The position numbers and the translations under genes are program-made. From Pseudomonas lini (GTDB lineage: Bacteria > Pseudomonadota > Gammaproteobacteria > Pseudomonadales > Pseudomonadaceae), in contig NZ_JYLB01000001.1 in NCBI RefSeq assembly GCF_001042905.1, positions 929,898-993,897 on the forward strand: DNA of 64,000 nucleotides, in the 5' to 3' direction. The notes beneath the pieces are model-generated. The model ran no database searches. It saw only the letters and a list, made by a program, of their open reading frames with translations, and had not been told where the DNA came from. Positions 57,185-64,000 of this stretch are shown piece after piece. The first letter of the stretch is position 1, and each line of letters starts with the position of its first letter.

Positions 57185-57224
57185 CAGGGGTATTGCCCGA
57201 GCTGTTTACGACTTTACGCAAGCC

Positions 57225-57836
57225 TTACGCGGCCGCGAACAATTGCTCGCTGATGTGCGCCTGAGCGTCGCTCATGGCTTTAGTGCGCACTTCATCACCG
57301 TAGGCCAGGCCATGGGCGCGGACGAACTCGATGTCGGTGATGCCGAGGAAACCAAACAGCACTTTCAGATAATCTTCGTGCGCAACACCGGTCGCTTGAC
57401 CGGCATGCAGACCGCCGGCAGTCGAAACGATCACGACTTTCTTGCCGCCGCACAGGCCTTCAGGGCCGGCTTCGGTGTAGCGGAAAGTCTGGCCGGCCAC
57501 GGCGATGCGGTCGATCCAGGCCTTGAGTTGGGTCGGGATGGTGAAGTTGTACATCGGCGCGGCAATCACGACCGCATCGGCGGCGAGGAATTCGGCCAGG
57601 GCCTGCGCGCTCAGATCGGCTTCGTGCTGTTGCGCGGCGTTGCGCAGTTCAGCGGCGGTGCCGGCGGCGACCAGGGTGGTGGCGGAGAAATGGCTGATGG
57701 CATCGGCGGCCAGGTCGCGGTAAGTCACCACAACGCCAGGCTCGGCGGCTTGCCAGGTTTTGACGACTTCGCCGCTCAGCTGACGGGAAGCCGAGTTGTC
57801 ACCCAGAATGCTCGAATCGATATGCAGTAATTTCAT
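57225..57836 (-). CDS. azoR: FMN-dependent NADH-azoreductase
   Basis: 203 residues, flavodoxin-like: [20 protein letters not shown] at the N terminus (FMN phosphate loop), [20 protein letters not shown] (flavin-binding signature) and [12 protein letters not shown]. It reduces quinones and azo dyes with NADH via FMN. Divergent from a LysR regulator gene with 129 bases between, so that regulator very probably controls it, perhaps in response to quinones or electrophiles. Confidence 0.92.
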   Translation of the reverse strand: MKLLHIDSSILGDNSASRQLSGEVVKTWQAAEPGVVVTYRDLAADAISHFSATTLVAAGTAAELRNAAQQHEADLSAQALAEFLAADAVVIAAPMYNFTIPTQLKAWIDRIAVAGQTFRYTEAGPEGLCGGKKVVIVSTAGGLHAGQATGVAHEDYLKVLFGFLGITDIEFVRAHGLAYGDEVRTKAMSDAQAHISEQLFAAA

Positions 57837-57965
57837 GTGGGATCTCCAAGGTGAGGACCGCCACCGGCGATCTGATGGAGACAATCCTACCGACGAAACC
57901 AATAGATGATTAGTCGGCAACAATGCGATAGTTTGTCCCACTGATAGAACAGTCGAGCTTAAACC

Positions 57966-58874
57966 ATGCAAGATCTCAACGACCTCTACTACTTCGCCAA
58001 GGTGGTCGAAGCTGGTGGTTTCGCAGCGGCCGGGCGTTTGCTGGGGATTCCCAAGTCGCGGTTGTCTCGACGCATCGCCGAGCTGGAAGAACGCCTGGGC
58101 GCGCGCCTGCTGCAACGCACCACCCGCCAACTCAACCTGACCGCCGTGGGCGAGCGTTACTTGCGCCATTGTCAGGCGATGCTGCTGGAAGCCGAGATGG
58201 CCGACGAAGCGGTGGCCAGCATGTCCAGCGAGCCCCGGGGACGCTTGCGAGTGTCCTGTCCCGTGGGATTGGCTCACCAAATGCTGCCTGGGGTGATCAG
58301 TAAGTTCCTGGAGAAATTCCCTCAGGTTCAACTGGACGTCATGCTACTCAACCGTCGGGTTGATCTGGTGAACGAGGGCATCGACGTCGCCTTGAGAGTG
58401 CGGGATCTGGGTGATGAAGATCCATTGCTAGTCACCCGCCGCCTGCGTCAGGCCCAAATGCTGTTGGTTGCCAGCCCTGGATTTCTGCTCGGCCGTGAAA
58501 TCAATCATCCTGAAGACCTTAAAAACCTGCCCGTGCTCGGCGCCCTGGAAGCCGACCGCATGGTGCACATCCGCCTGCTTGATCAACTGGACAAAAGCTA
58601 CGAGCTGAATCTCGAAGCGCGATTGGGCTGCGAAGATTTCATCGTGCGCAAAGCCTGCACCCTCAGCGGCCAAGGCTTTACCATGTTGCCGATGATGTAT
58701 TGCGAGCAGGAGTTGGAGAACGGCTCGCTGGTGCAATTATTGCCCGACTGGTCATTGCCGGGCGGCTGGCTGCAAGCCGTCTACCCTCATCGACGCGGGG
58801 TGATGCCAGCCGTGCGTGCCTGGATCGACCATTTGATCGAATCATTCAATGCGTGCGGGGACAGACTGTTATGA
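57966..58874 (+). CDS. LysR-family regulator beside azoR
   Basis: 302 residues: N-terminal winged helix-turn-helix ([40 protein letters not shown]) and C-terminal periplasmic-binding-like effector domain ([27 protein letters not shown]). The divergent layout with azoR is the classic LysR arrangement. Its stop overlaps the start of the next gene by 4 bases (ATGA). Confidence 0.9.
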   Translation: MQDLNDLYYFAKVVEAGGFAAAGRLLGIPKSRLSRRIAELEERLGARLLQRTTRQLNLTAVGERYLRHCQAMLLEAEMADEAVASMSSEPRGRLRVSCPVGLAHQMLPGVISKFLEKFPQVQLDVMLLNRRVDLVNEGIDVALRVRDLGDEDPLLVTRRLRQAQMLLVASPGFLLGREINHPEDLKNLPVLGALEADRMVHIRLLDQLDKSYELNLEARLGCEDFIVRKACTLSGQGFTMLPMMYCEQELENGSLVQLLPDWSLPGGWLQAVYPHRRGVMPAVRAWIDHLIESFNACGDRLL

Positions 58875-59230
58875 AAGCGGGACGAATGAGCGAAGAGGAC
58901 GTCGCGCAATACTGCCTGGCGTTGCCCGGTGCGCGGGAGGATTACAAGTGGGGTGGCGTGCGGGTGTTTTCGATTGCCGGGAACAAGATGTTCGCCTTGC
59001 AGAACCTGCGGGGACAGTCCCTGGCTTTCAAGGTCGACAAAGATCTGTTCCTGGGCCATTGCGACCGGCCGGGCATTCACCCGGCGCCGTATCTGGCCCG
59101 GGCCCAGTGGGTCATTATGGACACGCCCTACCCGCTGGGCACCGAAGAGCTGCAAGGTTTGCTGCAACGTTCCCACCAACTGGTGGTGAGCAAATTGCCC
59201 AAGCGCACGCAGGTCGGCTTGCTGCTTTAA
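58871..59230 (+). CDS. MmcQ/YjbR-family protein
   Basis: 119 residues. DUF419 pattern: YCLALPGAREDYKWGGVRVF, KMFALQNLRGQSLAFKVDKD, then HPAPYLARAQWVIMD and a helical end SHQLVVSKLPKRTQ. Such proteins have a CyaY-like fold and may bind DNA; role unclear. The start at 58871 overlaps the LysR stop; ATG 58886 is an alternative. Translational coupling to the regulator is likely. Confidence 0.82.
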   Translation: MKAGRMSEEDVAQYCLALPGAREDYKWGGVRVFSIAGNKMFALQNLRGQSLAFKVDKDLFLGHCDRPGIHPAPYLARAQWVIMDTPYPLGTEELQGLLQRSHQLVVSKLPKRTQVGLLL

Positions 59231-59236
59231 AGTGCG

Positions 59237-59668
59237 TTAAAACAACGCAAACAGGTTAGCGCCAAGAAACAGCTGATCGATCCAGAACACCTGATGCATC
59301 AGCACGATGAGCCAGAACACCAACTGAAACGAGACTTTGCGGGTCTTGTGTCGAAACGCTTGCTGGGCCAGCAAGGCACCCGGCCAACCGCCCGCCAGCT
59401 CCACCGCGTGCAAGACGTTCTCCGGCGTGCGCCAACTGTCGGCGCGGGCCTTGTGCTTGTCGCTCCAGTACAGGAAAAACGCCAGCACGCTGACGATGCC
59501 GTAGGCCGCCAGGGGAATCATCGACACCCCGTGCAGCCATAGCGACACCGAGCCAAACAACGGCACTGCGCACAGCGCAACGAATACCAGCAGTTTCAGC
59601 CGCAGGTTCTGAATGGCGCCCCCGGACTTGCGTCCGGGGGTATTGTTGCGCGCACTGGAATCGTTCAT
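59237..59668 (-). CDS. DUF1294 membrane protein
   Basis: 143 residues from ATG 59668. Four hydrophobic segments and the DUF1294 signature [51 protein letters not shown]. Some relatives carry an N-terminal cold-shock domain; here it is replaced by a short polar stretch. The start overlaps the uppP stop by 4 bases, so the two are co-translated. Function unknown. Confidence 0.8.
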   Translation of the reverse strand: MNDSSARNNTPGRKSGGAIQNLRLKLLVFVALCAVPLFGSVSLWLHGVSMIPLAAYGIVSVLAFFLYWSDKHKARADSWRTPENVLHAVELAGGWPGALLAQQAFRHKTRKVSFQLVFWLIVLMHQVFWIDQLFLGANLFALF

Positions 59669-60495
59669 GGCTTGACCGCTGTCCAGTCGACCCAGCCGAA
59701 TTGCCAAGTGGCCAGGATCACCAGACCGAACGCAATGCGATACCAGGCGAATGTCGCGTAGCTGTGGCTGGCGATGAATATCAGCAAGGCCCGAACGGCG
59801 ATCATCGCAAAGATGAAGGCGGTGATGAAGCCAATGGCGAACACTGGAAAATCAGCCGGCACAAACAGATTGCGGTATTTGTAGCCCGAGTACACCGCCG
59901 CGCCGACCATGGTTGGCATGGCGAGGAAGAACGAGAACTCGGTGGCCGTCTTGCGCGACAACCCGAACAGCAAGCCGCCAATGATCGTCGAACCGGAGCG
60001 CGAGGTCCCCGGAATCATCGCCAGGCACTGGGCGAAGCCGACTTTCAACGCGTCTTTCCAGGTGATGTCATCAACGCTTTCAGCATGCACTTCATGCTGG
60101 CGACGTTCAGCCCACAACATGACGATCCCGCCCACGACCAATGCGGTGGCCACGGTAATCGGGTTGAACAGGTACTCATGAATCAAGTCGGCGAAAATCA
60201 CCCCCAATACCACGGCCGGCAGGAAGGCAATCAACAGGTTCGCGGTAAAGCGTCGGGCACTGGGCTGTGTCGGCAAACCGATGACCACGTCGAAGATCTT
60301 GCGGCGAAACTCCCAGACCACCGCCAGGATCGCCCCGAGCTGAATGATGATGTTGAAGGCCATGGCCCGCTCGCCGCCGAAATTGAGCAAGTCCGCCACA
60401 ATGATCTGGTGCCCGGTACTGGAAATGGGCAAGAACTCCGTCAGCCCTTCTACAACGCCTAAAATCAATGCCTGAAAGGCCGTCCAAAGATCCAT
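59665..60495 (-). CDS. uppP: Undecaprenyl-diphosphatase
   Basis: 276 residues from ATG 60495 (GGGGGA upstream; the frame is open to 60600). BacA/UppP family: [20 protein letters not shown] (catalytic Glu and the SSTGH motif), and [20 protein letters not shown] (PGxSRSG motif) with about eight membrane helices. It dephosphorylates undecaprenyl diphosphate to recycle the lipid carrier for peptidoglycan and O-antigen synthesis, and contributes to bacitracin resistance. Confidence 0.94.
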   Translation of the reverse strand: MDLWTAFQALILGVVEGLTEFLPISSTGHQIIVADLLNFGGERAMAFNIIIQLGAILAVVWEFRRKIFDVVIGLPTQPSARRFTANLLIAFLPAVVLGVIFADLIHEYLFNPITVATALVVGGIVMLWAERRQHEVHAESVDDITWKDALKVGFAQCLAMIPGTSRSGSTIIGGLLFGLSRKTATEFSFFLAMPTMVGAAVYSGYKYRNLFVPADFPVFAIGFITAFIFAMIAVRALLIFIASHSYATFAWYRIAFGLVILATWQFGWVDWTAVKP

Positions 60496-60788
60496 CAATC
60501 CCCCAAGAAGCAATACCCCCAGGCATGCTCCGTTAATATTTTTTGAGCGTTCACTGCGATCAGCGTAGCTGACATCCCGCGCGCACAAAGATCCCCACAA
60601 AACCGTAAAAAATCCGTGAAAAACAAACGGAAACTCAGGTTTTTACGCGCGGGGCCGAAATCCTATCAGACACGCCTCATTTACGCTGCCGCGTAATAGG
60701 ACCTGAGTCGGATAGGCCCGATCGGCAAAGTGTGGTTGGATGCTGGCGATCGATTATTACAAGAACAAGAATCCGGAGTAACAGCGTT

Positions 60789-62423
60789 ATGAACAGCTTG
60801 CGCAGTGTGTCGATCAGCCGACGCTTGTGGCTCATCTTGATCGTGGCCGTGGTGATGCTATTGACCTTGGGCGTGTTGATGCTCAAGCAGATTCACGACG
60901 ATCTCTATCAGGCCAAGGCCCAAAAGACCCAGCACGTGGTGCAGACCGCCAGTGGCATCCTCACCTACTATCACGGTCTGGAAACCGCCGGCACCCTCAC
61001 CCGCGACGCCGCGCAAAAACAGGCACTGAACGCCGTGCGCGGTTTGCGCTACGACCAGAATGACTATTTCTGGATCAACGATCTGACGCCGGTCATGATC
61101 ATGCACCCGACCAATCCGAAACTTGATGGCCAGAATCTCTCGACGATCCGCGACCCCGACGGTTTCGCGCTGTTCAACGAGATGGTCGCCATCGCCAAGG
61201 CCAAGGGTGCCGGCATGGTCGATTACCGCTGGCCAAAACCGGGCGCCAGCGCGCCGGTGGAAAAAACCTCCTACGTGAAACTGTTCGAGCCTTGGGGTTG
61301 GGTGATCGGTTCGGGCGTGTACATCGATGACATGCAGGCCGAGTTTTATGCGCAGGTCTGGAAAGCCTCTTTCGTAGGCTTGGTGATTGCCCTGATCATG
61401 GCACTGCTGGTGATCATGATTGCCCGCAGCATCGTGCGCCCGCTCCAGGAAACCGTGAACGCCATGGCCAACATCGCCAGCGGTGAAAGCGACCTGACCC
61501 GCAGCCTCGATACCCACGGCCAGGACGAAGTCACGCAACTGGCCCGGCACTTCAACGCCTTCACCGCAAAACTGCGCCTGGTGATCAGTCAGCTGCAAGT
61601 GTCCGCTGGCGCGCTGGGCCAGTCTTCCAGCGAACTGGGCAACGATGCCGCGCAAGCCCAGCAACGCAGCCAACAGCAATCCCAACAAATGGAACTGGTG
61701 GCAACCGCGATCAACGAAGTGACCTACGGCGTGCAGGACGTGGCCAAAAACGCCGAGCACGCGGCCAGCGAAATGCGCAATGCCGAGTCTCAGGCGCAAC
61801 AGGGCCAAGTCAATATCGACGGCAGCCTGCAGCAGATCGACAAGCTGTCTTCGACCATCGATCAAGCCGTGGAAGTGATTCGTACGCTGGCCGACGAAAG
61901 CACGCAAATCGGCAGCGTTCTGGAAGTGATCCGCTCCATCGCCGAGCAAACCAACTTGCTGGCCCTCAACGCCGCCATCGAAGCCGCTCGGGCCGGCGAG
62001 CAAGGTCGCGGCTTTGCGGTGGTTGCCGATGAAGTGCGCTTGCTGGCCCAGCGCACTCAGAAGTCCACTGCAGAAATCCAGTCAATGATCGAACGCCTGC
62101 AAAGCCATTCCGAAGCGGCGGTCAAGGTGATTGGTGACAGCAGCCGTGCGTCGCAACTGACCATCGAGCAGGCCGGCCTGGCGGGCGCCAGCCTGAATGC
62201 CATCGGCCAGGCCTTGCGCAACCTCAACGGGTTGAACGCCTCGATTGCCAGCGCGACCTTGCAACAGGCCCATGTGGTGGAAGACATCAATCAGAACGTC
62301 ACCCAGGCAGCCGGGTTGTCCCACAGCACGGCACTGGCGGCCGAACAGTCGAGCGTGGCCAGCGTTCATCTCAAGGAATTGAGCGAACAGCTGAACGGGT
62401 TGCTGAAGCAGTTTCGGGTGTAA
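60789..62423 (+). CDS. Methyl-accepting chemotaxis protein with a single Cache domain
   Basis: 544 residues from ATG 60789. Two membrane helices (about 10-30 and 190-212) frame a periplasmic sCache_2-type domain with [34 protein letters not shown] and [13 protein letters not shown]. Then HAMP ([20 protein letters not shown]) and a long signalling coiled coil with the hairpin tip [20 protein letters not shown] and [20 protein letters not shown]. The sensor class commonly binds small organic acids such as C2-C4 carboxylates; the exact ligand cannot be read. There is no C-terminal CheR-binding pentapeptide (ends KQFRV). Confidence 0.92.
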   Translation: MNSLRSVSISRRLWLILIVAVVMLLTLGVLMLKQIHDDLYQAKAQKTQHVVQTASGILTYYHGLETAGTLTRDAAQKQALNAVRGLRYDQNDYFWINDLTPVMIMHPTNPKLDGQNLSTIRDPDGFALFNEMVAIAKAKGAGMVDYRWPKPGASAPVEKTSYVKLFEPWGWVIGSGVYIDDMQAEFYAQVWKASFVGLVIALIMALLVIMIARSIVRPLQETVNAMANIASGESDLTRSLDTHGQDEVTQLARHFNAFTAKLRLVISQLQVSAGALGQSSSELGNDAAQAQQRSQQQSQQMELVATAINEVTYGVQDVAKNAEHAASEMRNAESQAQQGQVNIDGSLQQIDKLSSTIDQAVEVIRTLADESTQIGSVLEVIRSIAEQTNLLALNAAIEAARAGEQGRGFAVVADEVRLLAQRTQKSTAEIQSMIERLQSHSEAAVKVIGDSSRASQLTIEQAGLAGASLNAIGQALRNLNGLNASIASATLQQAHVVEDINQNVTQAAGLSHSTALAAEQSSVASVHLKELSEQLNGLLKQFRV

Positions 62424-62447
62424 CTCCGTCCCAGCATCCCCGCTGTC

Positions 62448-62544
62448 CCCTGTGGGAGCGAGGCTTGCCCGCGAAAGCGGTGTGTCAGGCGACATCAATA
62501 TTGACTGTGCCGCCGCCTTCGCGAGCAAGCCCGCTCCCACAGGG
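62448..62544. repeat. REPIN after the chemoreceptor gene
   Basis: CCCTGTGGGAGCGAGGCTTG at the left (one base variant GAGGC) and inverted GCGAGCAAGCCCGCTCCCAC ending AGGG at 62544. Confidence 0.9.
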
Positions 62545-62655
62545 ATTGCGTTTGACCCGACTGACATTGGCAACCCTCTTTCCCCACAACAAGCCCATTC
62601 CCCACAATCCGGGTACAATTCACCCCCCTCATTTTTACGACACCAAGGAACCTCC

Positions 62656-63219
62656 ATGTCCGGGCTTGAACTGTTTGCTGCCGCCCTCGGCGTGATTGCC
62701 GTCTGGTTGACGGTCAGACAGAACCCTTGGTGCTGGCCGATCGGCCTGGTCATGGTGCTGCTGTATAGCTGGGTCTTTTTCGAGGTGAAGCTGTATTCGG
62801 ACATGCTGCTGCAAGTGGTCTACGCCGGTTTGCAGATCTACGGCTGGTGGCAATGGACTCAGGGGAGCGCGACTCATGGCAAGCGGCATGTCACCCTGCT
62901 CGATGGCAAATCCGTTGCGCTCGGGCTGGCCGTCGGCGCAGTCGGCAGTTTGCTGCTGGGCGCCGCGATGGCCCACTGGACCGATGCCGCCCAGCCCTGG
63001 CTGGATGCGGCGCTGACCGGCTTCAGCCTGGTGGCGCAGTTATGGATGGCGCAAAAACGTCTGCAATGCTGGCCGCTGTGGATCGCGCTGGACATCATTT
63101 TTGTTGGCCTCTTCGTCTATAAAGCGATGTACCTCACCGCCGGCCTCTACGGTTTATTCGCACTGCTGGCGGTGCACGGCTGGCGGACATGGCGCGCCGA
63201 CCCGGCGTTGCGCACATGA
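62656..63219 (+). CDS. pnuC: PnuC-type nicotinamide riboside transporter
   Basis: 187 residues, seven hydrophobic segments; PnuC pattern with WLTVRQNPWCWPIGLVMVLL, YSDMLLQVVYAGLQIYGWWQ and WIALDIIFVGLFVYKAMYLT. Facilitates uptake of nicotinamide riboside (or a related vitamin) that is then trapped by phosphorylation. AAGGA six bases before ATG 62656. The next gene, a NadR-like kinase, overlaps by 4 bases and fits this salvage role. I looked for a riboswitch fold upstream and found none convincing. Confidence 0.88.
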   Translation: MSGLELFAAALGVIAVWLTVRQNPWCWPIGLVMVLLYSWVFFEVKLYSDMLLQVVYAGLQIYGWWQWTQGSATHGKRHVTLLDGKSVALGLAVGAVGSLLLGAAMAHWTDAAQPWLDAALTGFSLVAQLWMAQKRLQCWPLWIALDIIFVGLFVYKAMYLTAGLYGLFALLAVHGWRTWRADPALRT

Positions 63220-63740
63220 AAGTACTGGTACTCACAGGGCCTGAATCCAGCGGCAAGAGCTGGCTGGCCGCCGAACTGCAACAGCAATTCGGCGGCGCGC
63301 TGGTGGGCGAATACGTGCGCTGGTTCATTGAGCAGGAGGCGCGAGACACCTGCCCGGCCGATATCCCCGAAATCGCTCGCGGTCAGCTGCAATGGGAGGA
63401 CGACGCCCGCGCCCTTGGGCCACCATTGCTGATTCTCGACACTCACTTGCTGAGCAACATGCTCTGGAGCCAAACCCTGTTTGGCGATTGCCCGGCCTGG
63501 CTCGAACAGGCGCTGCTGGCTCGGCACTATGACTTGCACTTGCTGCTGTCGCCCGAGCAGGTCGACTGGACCGATGACGGTCAGCGTTGTCAGCCCGAGC
63601 TGGATGAGCGTCGGGCTTTTTTCAACGCCACTCAGGCATGGCTGGAGCAGCATCAACAGCCTGTTCAAGTGCTTCAGGGCGATTGGACTGAACGTCGGCT
63701 TCAGGCATTGCAAGCCGTCGCGTTACTGCTCGAGCGCTGA
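63216..63740 (+). CDS. NadR-like nicotinamide riboside kinase/AAA-type ATPase
   Basis: 174 residues from ATG 63216, which overlaps the pnuC stop (ATGA). P-loop LVLTGPESSGKSWLA at the N terminus, then EYVRWFIEQEARDTC, LLILDTHLLSNMLWSQTLFG and DLHLLLSPEQVDWTDDGQR, as in the ribosylnicotinamide kinase domain of NadR. It lacks the N-terminal helix-turn-helix and the NMN-adenylyltransferase domain of full NadR. Expected to phosphorylate nicotinamide riboside brought in by PnuC, giving NMN. Confidence 0.85.
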   Translation: MKVLVLTGPESSGKSWLAAELQQQFGGALVGEYVRWFIEQEARDTCPADIPEIARGQLQWEDDARALGPPLLILDTHLLSNMLWSQTLFGDCPAWLEQALLARHYDLHLLLSPEQVDWTDDGQRCQPELDERRAFFNATQAWLEQHQQPVQVLQGDWTERRLQALQAVALLLER

Positions 63741-63770
63741 TCTTCCTTATCGGAACCAACACCAAATCCC

Positions 63771-63850
63771 TGTGGGAGCGGGCTTGCCCGCGATAGCGGT
63801 GTATCAGGCAGAATCAATGTTGACTGTGCCACCGTCATCGCGGGCAAGCC
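63771..63850. repeat. REPIN with interrupted right arm
   Basis: Left arm TGTGGGAGCGGGCTTGCCCG at 63771 is complete. The right arm begins ATCGCGGGCAAGCCC but breaks off near 63850, where an unrelated inverted repeat starts, so the expected GCTCCCACA is missing. Confidence 0.8.
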
Positions 63851-64000
63851 CCAATGCCAGTCAGTTAAGCGCAATCCATGTGGGAGCGGGCTTGCTCGCG
63901 AAGACGGCGGCACAGTAAACATTGATGTTGCCTGACCCACCGCTTTCGCGAGCAAGCCCGCTCCCACAGGTTTCGCACCTTAACTGACTGGCATTAGGGC
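63848..64000. repeat. REPIN flanked by 22-bp inverted repeats
   Basis: GCCCCAATGCCAGTCAGTTAAG (63848-63869, one mismatch) and its inverse at 63979-64000 flank a full REPIN (63878-63968, GTGGGAGCGGGCTTGCTCGC and inverted copy). The inner 17 bases AATGCCAGTCAGTTAAG match exactly. The unit touches the window edge. Confidence 0.8.

Noticed and set aside
62545..62655. Riboswitch before pnuC
   Set aside because: Only about 110 bases, C-rich, without stable helices that I can draw; no known NAD-, TPP- or preQ1-type core is visible.

Overview
The window is chromosomal DNA of a Pseudomonas, most likely the P. fluorescens group. The evidence is a complete mannitol/arabitol operon in the order mtlE-F-G-K-D-Y-Z with its AraC-type regulator, Pseudomonas-type REP/REPIN palindromes between many genes, small Pseudomonas families (DUF1652, DUF2790), and high-GC codon use. 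I see no rRNA, tRNA, CRISPR array, replication origin or intact transposase.

Layout. 0-5 kb: end of a NodT/OprM efflux channel gene, then a reverse-strand FUSC-DUF1656-HlyD efflux operon and a TPR protein. 5.4-18.4 kb: a signalling block with a double-domain KaiC-like ATPase overlapping a hybrid histidine kinase, three tandem lipoprotein paralogues (two with long CAA/poly-Gln tracts), and a reverse-strand cluster of a triple-receiver histidine kinase, a CheR methyltransferase, a 28-codon remnant that looks like a deleted cheB, a receiver-kinase and a lone receiver. A further lone receiver is divergent from the big kinase. 18.5-22 kb: a glycosyltransferase and two PI-PLC-like phosphodiesterases. 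22-31.8 kb: mtlR and the mtl operon, interrupted by REP-type palindromes at three gene junctions.

32-43 kb is an orphan type VI secretion cargo island: VgrG, a DUF4123-like adaptor, a 1097-residue LysM effector candidate, a short ORF that may be its frameshifted tail, and five tandem Sel1-repeat exported proteins (probable immunity array, one copy internally deleted). The distal part is clearly more AT-rich than its surroundings. 43-52 kb carries small Pseudomonas-specific genes, ecotin with Arg at the predicted P1 position, a short threonine ammonia-lyase behind what looks like a complete ribosome-mediated attenuator, a PQQ-type sugar dehydrogenase, Ku and LpxO. 52-64 kb holds an integrase remnant, the ABC-F ATPase YbiT, an MFS transporter, a hydrolase, azoreductase with a LysR regulator, UppP, a Cache chemoreceptor, PnuC with a NadR-like kinase, and nested REP elements at the right edge.

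Most interesting: the threonine ammonia-lyase leader (46733-46961), the T6SS effector/immunity array, the poly-Gln lipoprotein triplet, and the precise in-frame cheB deletion. All identifications are by reading the sequence; no database search was run.
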